Assembly: GCA_947490615.1 (NCBI GenBank)
Contig: CANLHK010000001.1
Span: 434,001-498,000, forward strand
From: Planctomycetaceae bacterium
GTDB lineage: Bacteria; Planctomycetota; Phycisphaerae; Phycisphaerales; SM1A02
DNA length: 64,000 nt
Direction: 5' to 3'
The first letter of the stretch is position 1, and the number at the start of each line of letters is the position of its first letter. Shown here piece after piece: positions 26,024 through 34,150 of this stretch. A model generated the notes under the pieces. The model ran no database searches. It was not told where the DNA came from and was given only the letters and a program-made list of their open reading frames with translations. Position numbers and translations under genes: made by a program.

Positions 26024-28743
26024 GGTGCAGCTCCTTCGCTTGGAGCGGGCGCATCACTTGGCGCGGCGGCAGGCGAGGCCGCGGGGAGCGCGCGCTCAAC
26101 ATCGAGGATGCGCGTGCGATAGGGCTCGGGGCCGAGATCGGGATAGAGCGCGCGATATTGCGAGAGCACTGCGCGCGCACGATCGGGCGCGAACTTCGCC
26201 AAGACGCGGATCTGGTCAACCTTGGCGTTGAACCACGGCTCGGTGCGCGGCGGCAATCCGCTGACGAGCATGCGCAACAGCTCGGCCGCGCGCTCCTCAT
26301 TGCCTGCGTGTTCTGCAAAGAGCGCCGCAGAGCGCAGCAGCGTGCCATCGTTGGGTCGCGTCTTCAGTTGGAGCTCAGCGAGCACCAGTCCGCGCTTGGA
26401 CTGCGCGGGATCGTTGTTGGAGCGCACAAGCTCGCTGCGCGCATCGAGCAGGATCGCCGCAATCTGCGCGAGCGCCTGCGCGTCAGGCGCCCCGGGCACC
26501 AAGGCCACTTCCACACCGCCAGCGCGTTCAAAGATCGCATCACCCGCGCGCACGATGCACGCGACATACGCACCGCGCTCGGGAGCGGTGTTGGCCACGG
26601 CGCGCCGCTTGCCTTCGGCGCCACGAATCGCCAGACGCAGCGCTGCATCGGCCCACAACTTGGTGGCTTCAGGCTTCTCGAAAGGCGCGAGCGCCGCATC
26701 GACATCCGACCATCGATCCGAGAGCATCGCCAGTTGCAACGCGCGGTAGGCGAGCTCTTCCTCGGCTTCGCGGCGATCAAACTGCCCCGCGGCCGCGGCT
26801 TTGTCGAGGCCTTCGAGCATCACGGTCGCCAACTGCGTTCCGCGCACTTCAGGAGCAAGAAGAACTTCGAGCGACTGCCGTGCGATCGCTGTGCTCGATG
26901 CAGGCAAGCCTGTGACGGGATCTACGGGGAGTTCGCCAAGGACCGCGATGTAGCGTCGACCCGTTTCTTCGCGCGGCTCCTTGCCTGCGCGGAAGGTGCG
27001 GTAGAGACCCTCGAGTGCTTGGCGGCGCGACACCAGCCAATCCTTACTCTCGGGACGAATGCGCAGGAGCTCCGTCACATCAGTGGCCGTCGGCTCCGCC
27101 ATCGCAGCAACCTTGCGCACGAGCAATTCTGGCACATGATCGCTGCCTGGGAAGCGCGTGAGGAAGACATCAACGCGACGCTGCAATTCGATGTCGAGCG
27201 CGGCGCGTTCCGCGGGAACGGTGTTCTTGCGACGCGCATCATCGAGTGAGAGGATGGAGAACCGCGACGCGTCTTCCGCGCGATCACCCACGGAATCGGT
27301 CGAGACGAGTTCGAACTCTGCAGCAGCTTCGGCAAATCGTCCCGCGCCGCGCAGACTCCACGCATGCATCAGGCGACAGGAGAGCAGTGCCTCTTCGAAT
27401 TGCTTGGCATCTGGGGCAGCGAGCGCGAGTTTCAATGCCGCCGCTGCAGCGTCCGAAGCGCGAACGACTGGCTCCGATTCGAGTTTGGTCTTGTCGGATC
27501 CCGCCGCAGCGATGGCGGTTTGCGACTCTTCATAGAGACGCACCGCGCGCACATAGAGCCCGACAAATCCAGCGGTCGCGCCCTCGGCACCCGCCTCGTC
27601 GCCGAGAATGCGCTCGCCGTACTTGTTCACGAGATCGCGAATCGCCGAGAGATCACGCTTGGCGGCGAGTAACGCAATTGCCTCGCGCAGAAGCTTCTCA
27701 GCGTCCGCATCCCCGCGGCCCTTCTCGACGGCGCGTGACGCAGCGACGCGTGCCCAGTTCGCAGCGTCGATGCGCGGAGAAACTTGCGTGAGCAACTCGC
27801 GCGCCGTCGCAAACGCGCGCGCCTCAAGCGCAGCCACGAGCGACCAACCCACGCGCACTTCGCGCACCGAAGCAATGGTCTCGGTGTGGTCAAGCAAATC
27901 GAGCCAGCGCGCCGCTTCGGCGTATCCGCCCGTCGGCGCTTTCGCCAAGGCAAGACCGAGGAGTGCACTGGCGTAGAGCTCATCGGCGCGCAGCGGCTCG
28001 GAAACTTCGCTCGGAAGCAACTTGCCGTCGCGCGCTCCGAGCAGCGGAAGAAACACCGTCGCGGCACGATCGGAGTCTTTGCTGTCGTCGCGCAGGAAAC
28101 CGCGGTAAACAAGGCTCCACGCAGCGAGGTAACGCGAGACACCCGCAAGCGAACTCGCGCGGTCCTTCTCCTCCTGCAACGCTTCGGCCTTCATCGGATC
28201 GTCGGAGTCGATCCTGCGATCGATGTCCATGGCGCGCTTGTCGGCGCGCGTGGCGATCTCAAGCAACCCTTCGATCTGTTGCGAAAGCGCGTTGGCAGCT
28301 TCGACGGCATCTCCTGGCATACCCGCACGAATCGCCTCGGCGACGCGCGCCGCGCTGCGATAGCGCGCCCGTGCCGCGGCCACGCGCAGCGTGTCACCTT
28401 TGGCGCTTTCGATTCCCGTTGCCAGCGCGTCGGCGCGCCGCAGCAGAAACGCCTGCGTACTCGGGTCTGTGCTGTTGTCGAGCATCCGCGCAAAGAGATC
28501 CGCCAAGCGATCGATGAGTTGCGCCTTCTCCTCGCCTGAGGCTGCGCCCGCGAGTTGCTCGATGCGAAGCGCGGCAAGCGAGTCGAGTCCGTGCCCGTCG
28601 AGATACTCAAGGAGTTCATCCGCGCGCACCGGCGCCGCAAGAGCGCAGGCCAGCGCCAGCGCGCCAATCCAACGAGACGCCCGCTGCACGCGGCAACGCG
28701 TCGTGTTGGTGATTCGTGAAGTTGCGTCACTTGGCTGGCACAT
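26020..28743 (-). CDS. Large secreted helical-repeat (TPR-like) protein
   Basis: A 907-aa exported protein. Signal peptide at about 20-42 (WIGALALACALAAPVRA). The rest is built of antiparallel helix pairs with TPR-like spacing, for example ALLGLALAKAPTGGYAEAAR, SLRGAGRFAEAAAEFELVST and AALFAEHAGNEERAAELLRM. The extreme C-terminus is Ala/Pro-rich. The start overlaps exbD2 by 17 bases and the end overlaps the 1017-aa gene by four, so all are one transcript. It would be a periplasmic scaffold for the ExbB/ExbD machine; inferred from context. Confidence 0.7.
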   Translation of the reverse strand: MCQPSDATSRITNTTRCRVQRASRWIGALALACALAAPVRADELLEYLDGHGLDSLAALRIEQLAGAASGEEKAQLIDRLADLFARMLDNSTDPSTQAFLLRRADALATGIESAKGDTLRVAAARARYRSAARVAEAIRAGMPGDAVEAANALSQQIEGLLEIATRADKRAMDIDRRIDSDDPMKAEALQEEKDRASSLAGVSRYLAAWSLVYRGFLRDDSKDSDRAATVFLPLLGARDGKLLPSEVSEPLRADELYASALLGLALAKAPTGGYAEAARWLDLLDHTETIASVREVRVGWSLVAALEARAFATARELLTQVSPRIDAANWARVAASRAVEKGRGDADAEKLLREAIALLAAKRDLSAIRDLVNKYGERILGDEAGAEGATAGFVGLYVRAVRLYEESQTAIAAAGSDKTKLESEPVVRASDAAAAALKLALAAPDAKQFEEALLSCRLMHAWSLRGAGRFAEAAAEFELVSTDSVGDRAEDASRFSILSLDDARRKNTVPAERAALDIELQRRVDVFLTRFPGSDHVPELLVRKVAAMAEPTATDVTELLRIRPESKDWLVSRRQALEGLYRTFRAGKEPREETGRRYIAVLGELPVDPVTGLPASSTAIARQSLEVLLAPEVRGTQLATVMLEGLDKAAAAGQFDRREAEEELAYRALQLAMLSDRWSDVDAALAPFEKPEATKLWADAALRLAIRGAEGKRRAVANTAPERGAYVACIVRAGDAIFERAGGVEVALVPGAPDAQALAQIAAILLDARSELVRSNNDPAQSKRGLVLAELQLKTRPNDGTLLRSAALFAEHAGNEERAAELLRMLVSGLPPRTEPWFNAKVDQIRVLAKFAPDRARAVLSQYRALYPDLGPEPYRTRILDVERALPAASPAAAPSDAPAPSEGAAP

Positions 28744-29134
28744 AGGTCACCGCTTCAAAACCAACATCACGCGCCACCTGAATCGCCGTCGCCGCTGAAC
28801 CAACATCGACACCTGGGTAGACGCGCACAAAGAGCCCGCGCTCACGCGGAAGAAGTTGCAAGGCCAACGCGAGCGACGCACGATCCGCGTGATCGCTCGA
28901 ACCGACACGAAACACCGTGTTTTCTCCTACGCGCAGCACTTCCACGATCTGTGGCTCGAGGTCGTCCTTGGCGTCGGTCCCCTGCTGCACGCGGAGATTC
29001 GGCGAAAGTTTCGACTCGTTGGAACCCGCGCCTGTCGTGAAGATGAAGAACGACAGGAGCAAGAAGGTCGCGTCGATCATCGACGCGAGGTTCAGCTCAG
29101 GCTTGCGGTCGCCACCAGAACGCTTGAAGCGCAT
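28727..29134 (-). CDS. ExbD/TolR-family protein 2
   Basis: A 135-aa protein with the ExbD/TolR plan: short basic cytoplasmic start, single membrane helix with the conserved acidic residue in LNLASMIDATFLLLSFFIFT, then a periplasmic domain (VRVYPGVDVGSAATAIQVAR). The Asp of ASMID is the proton-path residue of the family. It starts one base after exbD1. Pairs of unlike ExbD genes behind one ExbB are common in planctomycetes. Confidence 0.88.
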   Translation of the reverse strand: MRFKRSGGDRKPELNLASMIDATFLLLSFFIFTTGAGSNESKLSPNLRVQQGTDAKDDLEPQIVEVLRVGENTVFRVGSSDHADRASLALALQLLPRERGLFVRVYPGVDVGSAATAIQVARDVGFEAVTYVPAK

Positions 29135-29135
29135 C

Positions 29136-29558
29136 TCAGCGACCCCTTTCGGTGGCCAGTCGAATGGCGGTCAGCCCGCGAGAGCTGAGGTGATTGAAGA
29201 CCTCATTGAGCCGAACCGCGTCACACTTGCGGTCGGCGCGCACCAGCGGCTTCAGCGCATCGACACCGCCCGCGCGGGTGATCGCTTGATCGACCAGGCG
29301 ATCAAGCGCCTCCAACGAGAGCGTCTCGTCGTTGACCACGACGCTTCCGTCCGCGAGCAGATTGATGGTGAGTCCCGCTTGCTCGCGATCTTCGGTCTCT
29401 TCGCCCTTCTCCTTGGGAAGATCGAGTGTTTCCCGCGTCGCCTGCGCCATCTGCGCGGTGACGAGGAAGAAGATCAACAACTGAAACACGATGTCGATCA
29501 TCGGCGTCATGTCGATGTTGACGCTTCGGTTGGATTGACGGGTGTTTCGGAAGTTCAC
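29136..29558 (-). CDS. ExbD/TolR-family protein 1
   Basis: A 140-aa protein with VNIDMTPMIDIVFQLLIFFL as its membrane helix; the Asp in PMIDIVF is the conserved proton-coupling residue. The periplasmic domain holds the usual LTINLLADGSVVVNDETLS strand set and a final helix. It stands 43 bases after the ExbB-like gene. With ExbD2 it would form the mixed TolR/ExbD part of a proton-driven motor in the inner membrane. Confidence 0.92.
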   Translation of the reverse strand: MNFRNTRQSNRSVNIDMTPMIDIVFQLLIFFLVTAQMAQATRETLDLPKEKGEETEDREQAGLTINLLADGSVVVNDETLSLEALDRLVDQAITRAGGVDALKPLVRADRKCDAVRLNEVFNHLSSRGLTAIRLATERGR

Positions 29559-29601
29559 GGTGAAATCCTCGGTCGCACAGGAGTGATCCGCCTTCAGCGA
29601 T

Positions 29602-30321
29602 TCACTTGGTCGGCTTGCGTCCGCTCTTCTCGACGAGCGTCACGATTTCCTCGGCGTTCGCGGCGCATTCACCCGCGAGCGCATCGACGCGGTTGCGCAG
29701 GTAGCCGTAGATCGACACACACGGAATCGCCACGACGAGACCTTGGAAAGTCGTGATGAGCGCGATGGAGATGTTGGCGGCCAGCGACTCGTAGTACGAC
29801 GCGTTGTTGGCCGCGCCCGTAGCGACGGTGTCGAAGGCGCCGATCATGCCTTGCACGGTTCCGAGCAGTCCAAGCAGCGGAGCGACGGAGCCGATGGTCG
29901 CGATGACATCCATGGTGCGATAGAGCTTCGCGGTTTCTTCCGCGCCCGCTTCTTCCATCGCGCTCTTGATCTCAAAGGCACCAAACGGCGAACGAAGGAA
30001 GCGCTTCAAGCCTGCACCGATGACGCGCAGGTAGTAGCAGTCGTTGGCGGGAAGCGTCGAGTACTCCAGCGCTCCCTCGAGATCGCCGCGCTCCACGAGC
30101 TCCCGTACAGCCTTGACCTTTTCGGCGGGAAGGAGCGCGGTTCGGCGGATCTGCACGAAGTGCACGATCACAAAGGCGACCGCGACGATCGACAACACCA
30201 CGATGAGGTAGCCGATGATGCCGCCACCCGTGATGAACTTGAGCAGCGAGCCACTGTCGCTCGCGGCGTCAGGCGCGGCGTCAGTTTGAAGCAGGATGGT
30301 GGTGAAGATGCTGTGCAACAT
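29602..30321 (-). CDS. MotA/TolQ/ExbB proton-channel protein
   Basis: A 239-aa protein. An N-terminal periplasmic stretch, membrane helix 1 (GGIIGYLIVVLSIVAVAFVI), a cytoplasmic domain, and then the paired helices VIATIGSVAPLLGLLGTVQG and LITTFQGLVVAIPCV that form the family signature. The ATG at 30321 has GAGGA seven bases upstream; the frame runs on into the next gene but without a better start. Partner of the two ExbD proteins. The set lacks tolA, tolB and pal, and no standard tonB is seen. Confidence 0.92.
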   Translation of the reverse strand: MLHSIFTTILLQTDAAPDAASDSGSLLKFITGGGIIGYLIVVLSIVAVAFVIVHFVQIRRTALLPAEKVKAVRELVERGDLEGALEYSTLPANDCYYLRVIGAGLKRFLRSPFGAFEIKSAMEEAGAEETAKLYRTMDVIATIGSVAPLLGLLGTVQGMIGAFDTVATGAANNASYYESLAANISIALITTFQGLVVAIPCVSIYGYLRNRVDALAGECAANAEEIVTLVEKSGRKPTK

Positions 30322-30331
30322 GTCAGAGTCC

Positions 30332-31543
30332 TCAGCGGGCGCTGGGCGGGGTAGAAGTTCGGCCTGGCTTGGCAGCGAGGCCCGATGAAGTCGAAAGAGA
30401 GGTCTCGGAGAGAATCGCGTCAAGTTGCGCGGCGCTGGCTTCGTCGCCCGACGCACGCAGGAGGCGCGCGGCCTCTTCCAAGGCGTAGGCCTCAACGAGA
30501 CCCGTGCGATCCAAACCTGAGGCGGGAACGGCGAGCAATTCGAGTGCGGCGCGACCGAGCAAGGCCGCGCGTTCGTTGGTGTTGGACTCAGGCATGGCGC
30601 GAGCGAGGCGCGCGCGGCAGGTGCCGAGAGCGGCGAGCCGCCACGCGCCGAGCGAGCTCACGGGCTCGGGGTAGGCGCGATCAAAGTCGAGGATGCTTTG
30701 CTCGAGCGCGCGCGCGTCCGCAGCCACGACGATCGATTCGACGAAGGCGAGCGCGCGCACGGCGGGTGGAAGCGCATGCATCGCAGCGAAAGACGAGTTC
30801 CCTGATGCCGTGGCGTTGGCTGCACTCGGATCCGTCGCACTCGTGGGTTCAGTCAGACGCGCAATACGAACGATCCGTGCGGCGACTTCGCCCGCTTCAC
30901 CAGTCGCTCCTGCAGCGTTGCAAGCAGCGATCACTTCGGCGCGACGGACCGCTGGGAGAAAGGGCGAGAGCTCAGGCAGCAAGCCAGTGTCCGCGTCGAG
31001 AACCGCAGGAAGCGCGGGGAAACGCGTGGTTTGTCCTGCGCTTCGATGGCGCACACAGGCAAGCCACGGATCAGTGGCGGCGCGCACATCTTGTTGCGCG
31101 AGAGCGCAGCGCAAGAGACCTTCAGCCACAAGTGCCGCAGTCGGTCCATCAGCGGCGCGAAACCGCGCCCATTGCTTGGCGAGCAGCGGCTGCGCGAGTG
31201 CAAAGTCTCCACGCTCGATGCGAATGCGCGCGCGCCACAGGTCGGTGCCGATGGTGAGGAACTCACCGAAAGATCCTGTCGACGCTGCGCCTTCGACGGC
31301 GCGCACCATGTCCCACGGCAGCACGCGACGCTGCGCCTCGCCGCCACCGCTCTTGGCGCGAATCTCAAGTCCATGCGCGTCACCAAAGATGGTCTCGGCA
31401 ACGATGGGCGGCGCGTCACCGCGCACGAAGACGGTGACCTGCGCATGGACGCGAGCGCCAAGCACGAAGGTCAGTGCACACAGCATGGAGGCTGCGCGGC
31501 GCGCGGTCGTCGCGAACTGTTGCTGGTGAGGCGCGCGCTTCAT
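30332..31543 (-). CDS. Secreted protein of unknown family in the ExbBD operon
   Basis: A 403-aa exported protein. Signal peptide ending GARVHAQ at about residue 35, then a small beta domain (VTVFVRGDAPPIVAETIFGD ... RRVLPWDMVRAVEG) that looks like a ligand or glycan module, then a long Ala-rich helical part resembling TPR text (FALAQPLLAKQWARFRAAD). No name can be given. The start overlaps the VWA gene by ATGA. Confidence 0.65.
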   Translation of the reverse strand: MKRAPHQQQFATTARRAASMLCALTFVLGARVHAQVTVFVRGDAPPIVAETIFGDAHGLEIRAKSGGGEAQRRVLPWDMVRAVEGAASTGSFGEFLTIGTDLWRARIRIERGDFALAQPLLAKQWARFRAADGPTAALVAEGLLRCALAQQDVRAATDPWLACVRHRSAGQTTRFPALPAVLDADTGLLPELSPFLPAVRRAEVIAACNAAGATGEAGEVAARIVRIARLTEPTSATDPSAANATASGNSSFAAMHALPPAVRALAFVESIVVAADARALEQSILDFDRAYPEPVSSLGAWRLAALGTCRARLARAMPESNTNERAALLGRAALELLAVPASGLDRTGLVEAYALEEAARLLRASGDEASAAQLDAILSETSLSTSSGLAAKPGRTSTPPSAR

Positions 31544-32541
31544 GGTGCCGCCTTAGAACCGCCGCGTGTGGGTACGAAGCGGAAGACGCCGCGATGGGCG
31601 CGCGCGATGCGCTCGAGCGGCTCTTTGCCTGCTTCGCTCGAGAATCCGATGGTGTTGATGATGACCTTGCGCTTCGAGCTTTCTGCAGCGGTTTGCAGGT
31701 GGTATTCGGTCTCGTCCTGAATCTCACCATCGGTGAGGAAGAAGATCACATCGGGCGGTTGGGGCAGCCCCAACACGAGCTCGAACGCGCCGTGCGGCCG
31801 CGTGGCGCCGCGCGAAGTCTGCAGATTGATCCAATCGTTGATGCGCGTCTTGTTCGCGCGCGTGGCCTTGAGCCAGCCATCCTTCTCGAAATCAGGAATG
31901 AATGGACCATCCGAGAAGAGCACCACATAGAACTGCGTGAAGTCAGGGAGCGCGCTCACCGAGCGCTTGAGCTCCGCCATGGCGGTGACGAGGCGATTGT
32001 CGGTGTCCATCGAACCCGAGACATCGACGATGTACGCGAAGCGCGTTCCGCGCCCGCCGACGCCGAAGAAACTCGTGCCGCCTCCACCGCGACCGCTGCC
32101 GATTCCGATGCCACTGCCTGCACCACCAGGTCCGACGATCGCGCCGATGCCTGGCGCTTCGAGCATCCCGTAGGAATCGGCGTTGGGATTGCTGCTCGCT
32201 TGCTCGTTGGAGAGATTGGGATTGGGATCAAGCTCCGTCGTGACGGGACCAAGCACCAACGGCGTGGGATCAGGAAGTTCGATCTCGTCCGCGACGATCT
32301 CAACGACGGGCGGAAGTTCCTGCAGCACCATCTCCACAGGAGCGGCGTCATCATCGATGCGTCCTGGCAACGCCACCGACCAGAGGCGGAGCATCACGAT
32401 GACATGCACGACGATCGAGACTGCGAAGCCGAGAAGAAGCAGATGCACCCAACGCTCGCGCACCATGCGGCGCCGCTCGTCGCGCATGCGCTCTTCAGGG
32501 GTTCGATCGGATGCGTTCGCTCCCGCGCGGGAAGGCGTCAT
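31540..32541 (-). CDS. Membrane-anchored von Willebrand A protein with TonB-like N-terminus
   Basis: A 333-aa protein. After a basic start come one membrane helix at about 35-58 (VHLLLLGFAVSIVVHVIVML) and a Pro/Glu/Val-rich spacer (VEMVLQELPPVVEIVADE), the same layout as TonB. A Gly-rich linker follows, then a VWA domain from about 168 with the metal site D173-x-S175-x-S177 in VDVSGSMD, a Thr after GATRPHGAFE and an Asp in FFLTDGE. It is the first gene of the operon. A TonB-like tether carrying a VWA domain in place of the TonB C-terminus, next to ExbB/ExbD, implies it is the moved part. This is inference. The ATG at 32541 is chosen because it fits the spacing; the frame stays open further up. 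Confidence 0.85.
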   Translation of the reverse strand: MTPSRAGANASDRTPEERMRDERRRMVRERWVHLLLLGFAVSIVVHVIVMLRLWSVALPGRIDDDAAPVEMVLQELPPVVEIVADEIELPDPTPLVLGPVTTELDPNPNLSNEQASSNPNADSYGMLEAPGIGAIVGPGGAGSGIGIGSGRGGGGTSFFGVGGRGTRFAYIVDVSGSMDTDNRLVTAMAELKRSVSALPDFTQFYVVLFSDGPFIPDFEKDGWLKATRANKTRINDWINLQTSRGATRPHGAFELVLGLPQPPDVIFFLTDGEIQDETEYHLQTAAESSKRKVIINTIGFSSEAGKEPLERIARAHRGVFRFVPTRGGSKAAP

Positions 32542-32639
32542 GGTGCCTCGGCCTGAGGACGGGAGGCCGTCATCGTTCTGCGCGGAGTTGCTTGATCCAA
32601 AGAGAGCCACGAGATTCCATACGCAAGGGGCGAATCGCG

Positions 32640-32645
32640 ATTGTA
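32640..32645 (-). promoter_or_regulatory. Possible -10 box (TACAAT) of the VWA/ExbBD operon
   Basis: TACAAT on the minus strand, about 98 bases before the VWA gene start, in the gap after pyrH. A -35 is not clear. If used, the leader would be about 90 bases. Confidence 0.4.
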
Positions 32646-32717
32646 GAGAATCCCCGATGAAGCGCTTGGATCGTGAGCTTGTGAAGCCACCCGCGAAAGC
32701 GTCGAGCCGCAAAGACA

Positions 32718-33443
32718 CTAACTGCGCGTGACCAGCGTGCCGATCCGCTCACCCGCCACAACGCGACGGATGTTGCCCGCGGCTTTGTAGTCAAACACGC
32801 AGACAGGAAGATCATGCTCCATGCACATCGTCAGGGCGGTGAGGTCCATCACACCAAGTTGCCGTTCGATGGCTTCCGCAAAAGTCAGCCGGTCGTAGCG
32901 CTTGGCCTTGGGGTCCTTCTTGGGGTCGGCGGTGTAGATACCGTCGACCTTGGTGGCCTTGAGCAGGATGCTCGCGTTGAGTTCGACGGCGCGAAGACTC
33001 GCACAGGTATCGGTGGTGAAGAAGGGATTTCCCGTGCCCGCCACCATGATGATCACGCGGCCCTTCTCAAGGTGGCGAATCGCGCGCCCACGAATGAACG
33101 GCTCCGCAACGGCGGGAACATTGATCGCGCTCATCACGCGCGCAGGGCGGCCGATCCCTTCGAGTGCTTCCTTGAGCGCGAGTCCGTTGATGACCGTGCC
33201 GAGCATGCCCATGTAGTCGGCGGTTGATTGGTGCACCACGCCGTCTTTGGCCAGGCGCGCGCCGCGAATGATGTTGCCACCACCCACGACCACCGCGATC
33301 TGTCCACCGAGTTCGCAGGCCGAGGCGATCTCGTTGGCGATTACCTTGAGTTCTTGGGTGTCGATACCGAGCTGCCCCACGGGCGCGAGGCTCTCTCCAC
33401 TAATCTTGAGAACGAGTCGCTGCGAAACCTTCGATGCGGGCAT
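32718..33443 (-). CDS. pyrH: UMP kinase
   Basis: Phosphorylates UMP to UDP, amino-acid-kinase fold. The 241-aa protein shows RLVLKISGESLAPVGQLGID, the phosphate loop AVVVGGGNIIRG, the STADYMGMLGTVINGLALKE stretch, VAGTGNPFFTTDTCASLRAV, and the LLKATKVDGIYTADP loop that binds the allosteric side. A TTGACC-17 bases-TCGAAT promoter stands six bases before the ATG. The usual rpsB-tsf-pyrH-frr order is broken; here frr is divergent across 104 bases. Confidence 0.96.
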   Translation of the reverse strand: MPASKVSQRLVLKISGESLAPVGQLGIDTQELKVIANEIASACELGGQIAVVVGGGNIIRGARLAKDGVVHQSTADYMGMLGTVINGLALKEALEGIGRPARVMSAINVPAVAEPFIRGRAIRHLEKGRVIIMVAGTGNPFFTTDTCASLRAVELNASILLKATKVDGIYTADPKKDPKAKRYDRLTFAEAIERQLGVMDLTALTMCMEHDLPVCVFDYKAAGNIRRVVAGERIGTLVTRS

Positions 33444-33449
33444 GCGCGC

Positions 33450-33478
33450 ATTCGACCTGACTCGCGGCCTGCGGTCAA
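33450..33478 (-). promoter_or_regulatory. Promoter of pyrH, leaderless
   Basis: TTGACC (33473-33478), a 17-base spacer and TCGAAT (33450-33455) on the minus strand, then six bases and the ATG. It is the best -35/-10 pair among the leaderless set. Confidence 0.6.
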
Positions 33479-33496
33479 GGTGCTCGAAACACGGCG

Positions 33497-33520
33497 TTGC
33501 CAACGAGTTGGTGTTGGCAA
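33497..33520. promoter_or_regulatory. Inverted repeat between pyrH and frr
   Basis: TTGCCAAC, 8 bases, GTTGGCAA: a perfect 8-bp inverted repeat in the divergent gap. It lies just upstream of the frr -10 box and 18 bases upstream of the pyrH -35, so it could be a shared operator for both genes. Confidence 0.45.
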
Positions 33521-33532
33521 GGAGTGCCTTGT

Positions 33533-33538
33533 TACACT
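33533..33538 (+). promoter_or_regulatory. -10 box (TACACT) for leaderless frr
   Basis: TACACT sits in GTTACACTCGC and ends nine bases before the frr ATG. The thrS promoter has the same GTTACACTCGC string. Confidence 0.55.
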
Positions 33539-33547
33539 CGCGCCACT

Positions 33548-34114
33548 ATGGACCTGAAGACGATCATCTCTGAGACCGACGACCGCATGCAGAAGTCGAC
33601 CGACTACTTGCAGCGTGAGCTGCGCGGCCTTCGCACGGGCCGCGCGAGCACCGCCCTCTTGGAGTACATCAAGGTCGACTATTACGGCTCGCACACCGAC
33701 CTGCGCGAACTCGCGGCGATCACCGTCGCCGAGGCCACGCAGCTGGTCGTCAAGCCCTTCGATCCTGGTGCGAAACACGACATCGTCCGCGCGATTGAGA
33801 CTTCGGGCCTCGGACTCAATCCGATGGTTGATGGCGGCATGATCCGCATCAATGTGCCTGCGCCGAGCGCCGATCGACGCAAGCAACTCATCTCGCAGGT
33901 CAAGAAGCTTGCCGAGGAAACCAAGGTCGCCGTGCGCAACGAGCGCCGCGATGCGAACAAGTCCGTCGATACCGCCGTCGCCGACAAGAAGAACGCGATC
34001 CCTGAGGACTCCGCCAAGGATGCGAAGGATCAGATCGACAAGATGACGAAGAAGTTCTGCGACGCACTCGACACCATCGCGACCAAGAAGTGCGTCGAAG
34101 TCGAGGCGATCTAA
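33548..34114 (+). CDS. frr: Ribosome recycling factor
   Basis: Splits post-termination ribosomes together with EF-G. At 188 aa it is family length. The core helices carry LQRELRGLRTGRASTALLEY, the hinge region and domain II are IKVDYYGSHTDLRELAAITV, and NPMVDGGMIRINVPAPSADR leads into the long basic C-terminal helices. The stop lies in a 12-bp tandem repeat (34111-34134), giving a second in-frame TAA. Convergent with nrdR. Confidence 0.96.
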   Translation: MDLKTIISETDDRMQKSTDYLQRELRGLRTGRASTALLEYIKVDYYGSHTDLRELAAITVAEATQLVVKPFDPGAKHDIVRAIETSGLGLNPMVDGGMIRINVPAPSADRRKQLISQVKKLAEETKVAVRNERRDANKSVDTAVADKKNAIPEDSAKDAKDQIDKMTKKFCDALDTIATKKCVEVEAI

Positions 34115-34134
34115 ACGGCGAGCTAAACGGCGAT
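34111..34134 (+). repeat. 12-bp tandem repeat over the frr stop codon
   Basis: CTAAACGGCGAG followed directly by CTAAACGGCGAT. The first copy contains the frr stop codon, the second supplies another TAA in the same frame 12 bases on. It looks like a small duplication by slippage. Confidence 0.7.
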
Positions 34135-34150
34135 CTCGTCGGCTGCGCGG

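Noticed and set aside
31474-32556. 360-codon plus-strand frame over the VWA gene
   Set aside because: The VWA metal site and the operon overlaps are on the minus strand.
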